DNA from: Spiroplasma endosymbiont of Danaus chrysippus
Lineage (GTDB): Bacteria > Bacillota_I > Bacilli_A > Mycoplasmatales > VBWQ01
DNA length: 43,625 nucleotides
Reading direction: 5' to 3'
Assembly: GCF_902809815.1 (NCBI RefSeq)
Contig: NZ_CADDIL010000005.1
Location: forward strand, 38,489-82,113
The notes beneath the pieces were generated by a model. That model worked only from the letters and a program-made list of their open reading frames with translations. It ran no database searches and was not told the origin of the DNA. The translations under genes were made by a program, and so were the position numbers. Shown one piece after another: positions 42,513-43,625 of this stretch (positions within the stretch are counted from its first letter, which is position 1; every line of letters begins with the position of its first letter).

Positions 42513-42610
42513 TAAAGTCCTTTAAGATAAACCGTATACCGTTATGCTTACTAAGCGTATGTAAAGTACGTGGTCTCTTAGGCAAATCCCTTAATTAGGG
42601 ATTTTTATTT
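42513..42610 (+). ncRNA. Structured small RNA or orphan leader
   Basis: About 95 nt from TATAAT to a terminator. Nested stems: CC-TT-TAAGA with TCTTA-GG outside, CCGTATAC with GTACGTGG, and ATGCTT/AAGCGT around an ACT loop. Terminator hairpin AAATCCCT/AGGGATTT follows with TTTTATTTT. No ORF within. The gene that follows is on the other strand, so a riboswitch function would need a lost downstream gene. I do not recognise a named RNA family. Confidence 0.55.
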
Positions 42611-43474
42611 TATAATAATTGTACTGCTGTGTTTATTTGATAGCATTTAAAATTAACCATTTTTGTATACATATCAATGTTATAAGTTCTATCACCAATC
42701 ATATGCTTTAAAATTTGTTTAATATTAGTTTCAGTAAAGCAAACAATGTTTTCAACTAATGCTTGGTTTAATACACCATCTTTTGCATTAATAAAATAAC
42801 CAACTTTTAATTTTTTATATTGTAAAGTTAATGATTGTAAAAAATCAATTAATTCATAATATTCACCTTTGGCAAATAAATTTATTGCATTTTGATAGTG
42901 TAATTTAGAAATTTGATTTTTTCTTCTTCCAGCCATGATACCAAGAAATAAAACATGAAAAGCATGAAATTTATCTAAAATAAATTTGGCATTTAAAATT
43001 GTAGCAGTTTTTCTAATTCATTTTGCACTGTCTCCACAAACTATTAAATTTGCTTGGTCAAAGTTTTCAAAAAATAAATTACCATATTTTTCTATTAATT
43101 TTGCGGTTTTTTCAGCACCAATTTCTGTTTTTGAAACTCTTATTTTACATACAGCTCTTTTATTAATTAATTTTCCATTTTTTTTACCAGTACACATTAC
43201 TATTAATCTCATCGAACATTTTTTACAATTTTTAGTATTGTGTTTTTCATTAAACTTAAATTTTCGATGACCATCATCAATATTTACATATAAATTTTGA
43301 TTTGGTTGTAATGGTATTTTGGGGATATTGGCTTTTGGTAATTCAAACTTTTTATATGTTCTACAAACTGTACTAGTACTTATTAAATCTTCAATAAAAG
43401 TATCACAAACATCACGATATTTTTTATCATCAGCAAAATATTTTAAAATTTGTTTAATAACATTTGGTGCAAGC
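42610..43474 (-). pseudogene. ISLre2-type (UPF0236) transposase, N-terminally truncated
   Basis: About 288 codons read continuously with TGA=Trp. Key parts: LYVNIDDGHRKFKF (acidic, UPF0236 like), LIVCGDSAKWIRKTATILNA, then FILDKFHAFHVLFLGI, and TNIKQILKHMIGDRTYNID. The D...GD-x-A-x-W...LD-x-F-H series is the ISLre2 pattern. The 5' end is missing, cut by the IS3-type element at 43482. Homology judged by motif spacing. Confidence 0.7.
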
Positions 43475-43481
43475 TTGCTAC

Positions 43482-43625
43482 TTAGCCCTTTTTACTAGAC
43501 CATTAATTTAAAAAAAACTTGAATGTATTCGAAAAACAATTGTGTTATACAATTAACACTAATTTTGACATGAAAGGATTTTTAATAATGGATAAAATTA
43601 AACAAATAGCATTAGTAATTAACAA
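43482..43625 (+). mobile_element. IS3-family element, copy 3 (partial)
   Basis: First 144 bp of the same IS as at 14663 and 27857 (left end TTAGCCCTTTTTACTAGACC), differing by one extra A in the A-run after AATTT. Preceded by one TTGCTAC unit. It interrupts the ISLre2-type gene. Confidence 0.92.
43588..43625 (+). CDS. IS3-family transposase, start only
   Basis: ATG with GAAAGGA upstream; MDKIKQIALVIN is identical to the full transposase. Continues outside the window. Confidence 0.9.
   Translation, partial: MDKIKQIALVIN

Noticed and set aside
42986-43270. Plus-strand ORF of 94 codons
   Set aside because: Antisense to the ISLre2-type transposase, whose continuous motifs identify the real frame.

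Overview
The window is Spiroplasma chromosome, most likely of the citri clade. The DNA is very AT-rich. UGA is read as tryptophan throughout: every long gene (fakA, uvrC, parE, parC, gapN, thyA) stays open only if TGA is Trp. Plectrovirus (SpV1-type) sequences and insertion sequences occupy a large share of the window. The species is inferred from these traits, not proven.

Layout. (1) 1-3470, minus strand: the end of an IS256-family element, then a decayed plectrovirus-like remnant. It carries a p34-like membrane protein gene, small ORFs, an SSB-like gene broken by UAA, a RuvC-like nuclease gene, a coiled-coil gene, a zinc-ribbon gene and a structured non-coding block. (2) 4105-7093: chromosomal asp23-like, fakA and a YugP-like membrane protein without zinc ligands. 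(3) 7316-9943: remains of an arginine deiminase locus, arcA with deletions and arcB with an IS256 insertion and frameshifts. (4) 9944-14645: a second copy of the same viral module, better preserved, carrying another IS256 copy and ending at an IS3-family element (14663-15783). (5) 15786-18981: a gene fragment, an FtsK-like membrane domain without a motor, and uvrC. (6) 19078-20966, minus: a decayed ankyrin-repeat gene. (7) 21321-27376: parE-parC (topoisomerase IV) and gapN. (8) 27623-28977: ldh truncated by a second IS3 copy. (9) 29133-31761: rpmG, an M24 peptidase, efp, an Asp23-family gene and nusB. (10) about 31.8-38.87 kb: a nearly complete SpV1-type prophage with an HUH Rep gene (broken by a stop), a small protein, a structured leader, a run of membrane/coat genes, an adsorption-type protein, a Zot-like ATPase, and a GC-rich triple hairpin. 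(11) 38891-40991: thyA-folA-plsC. (12) 41036-42112, minus: a TauE/SafE permease. (13) a promoter-to-terminator structured RNA near 42.5 kb. (14) an ISLre2-type transposase cut by a third IS3 copy at the window end.

How it fits together. The housekeeping genes are short, tightly spaced operons. Everything between them is mobile DNA in different stages of decay. The two viral remnants (regions 1 and 4) share a p34-type structural gene with the full prophage (region 10, seen in remnant 1). Where the prophage has the HUH Rep, they carry an SSB-like/RuvC-like/zinc-ribbon block, so at least two replication modules appear to circulate in these viruses. Decay is by IS insertion, TGA-to-TAA changes at Trp codons, and indels in A or T runs.
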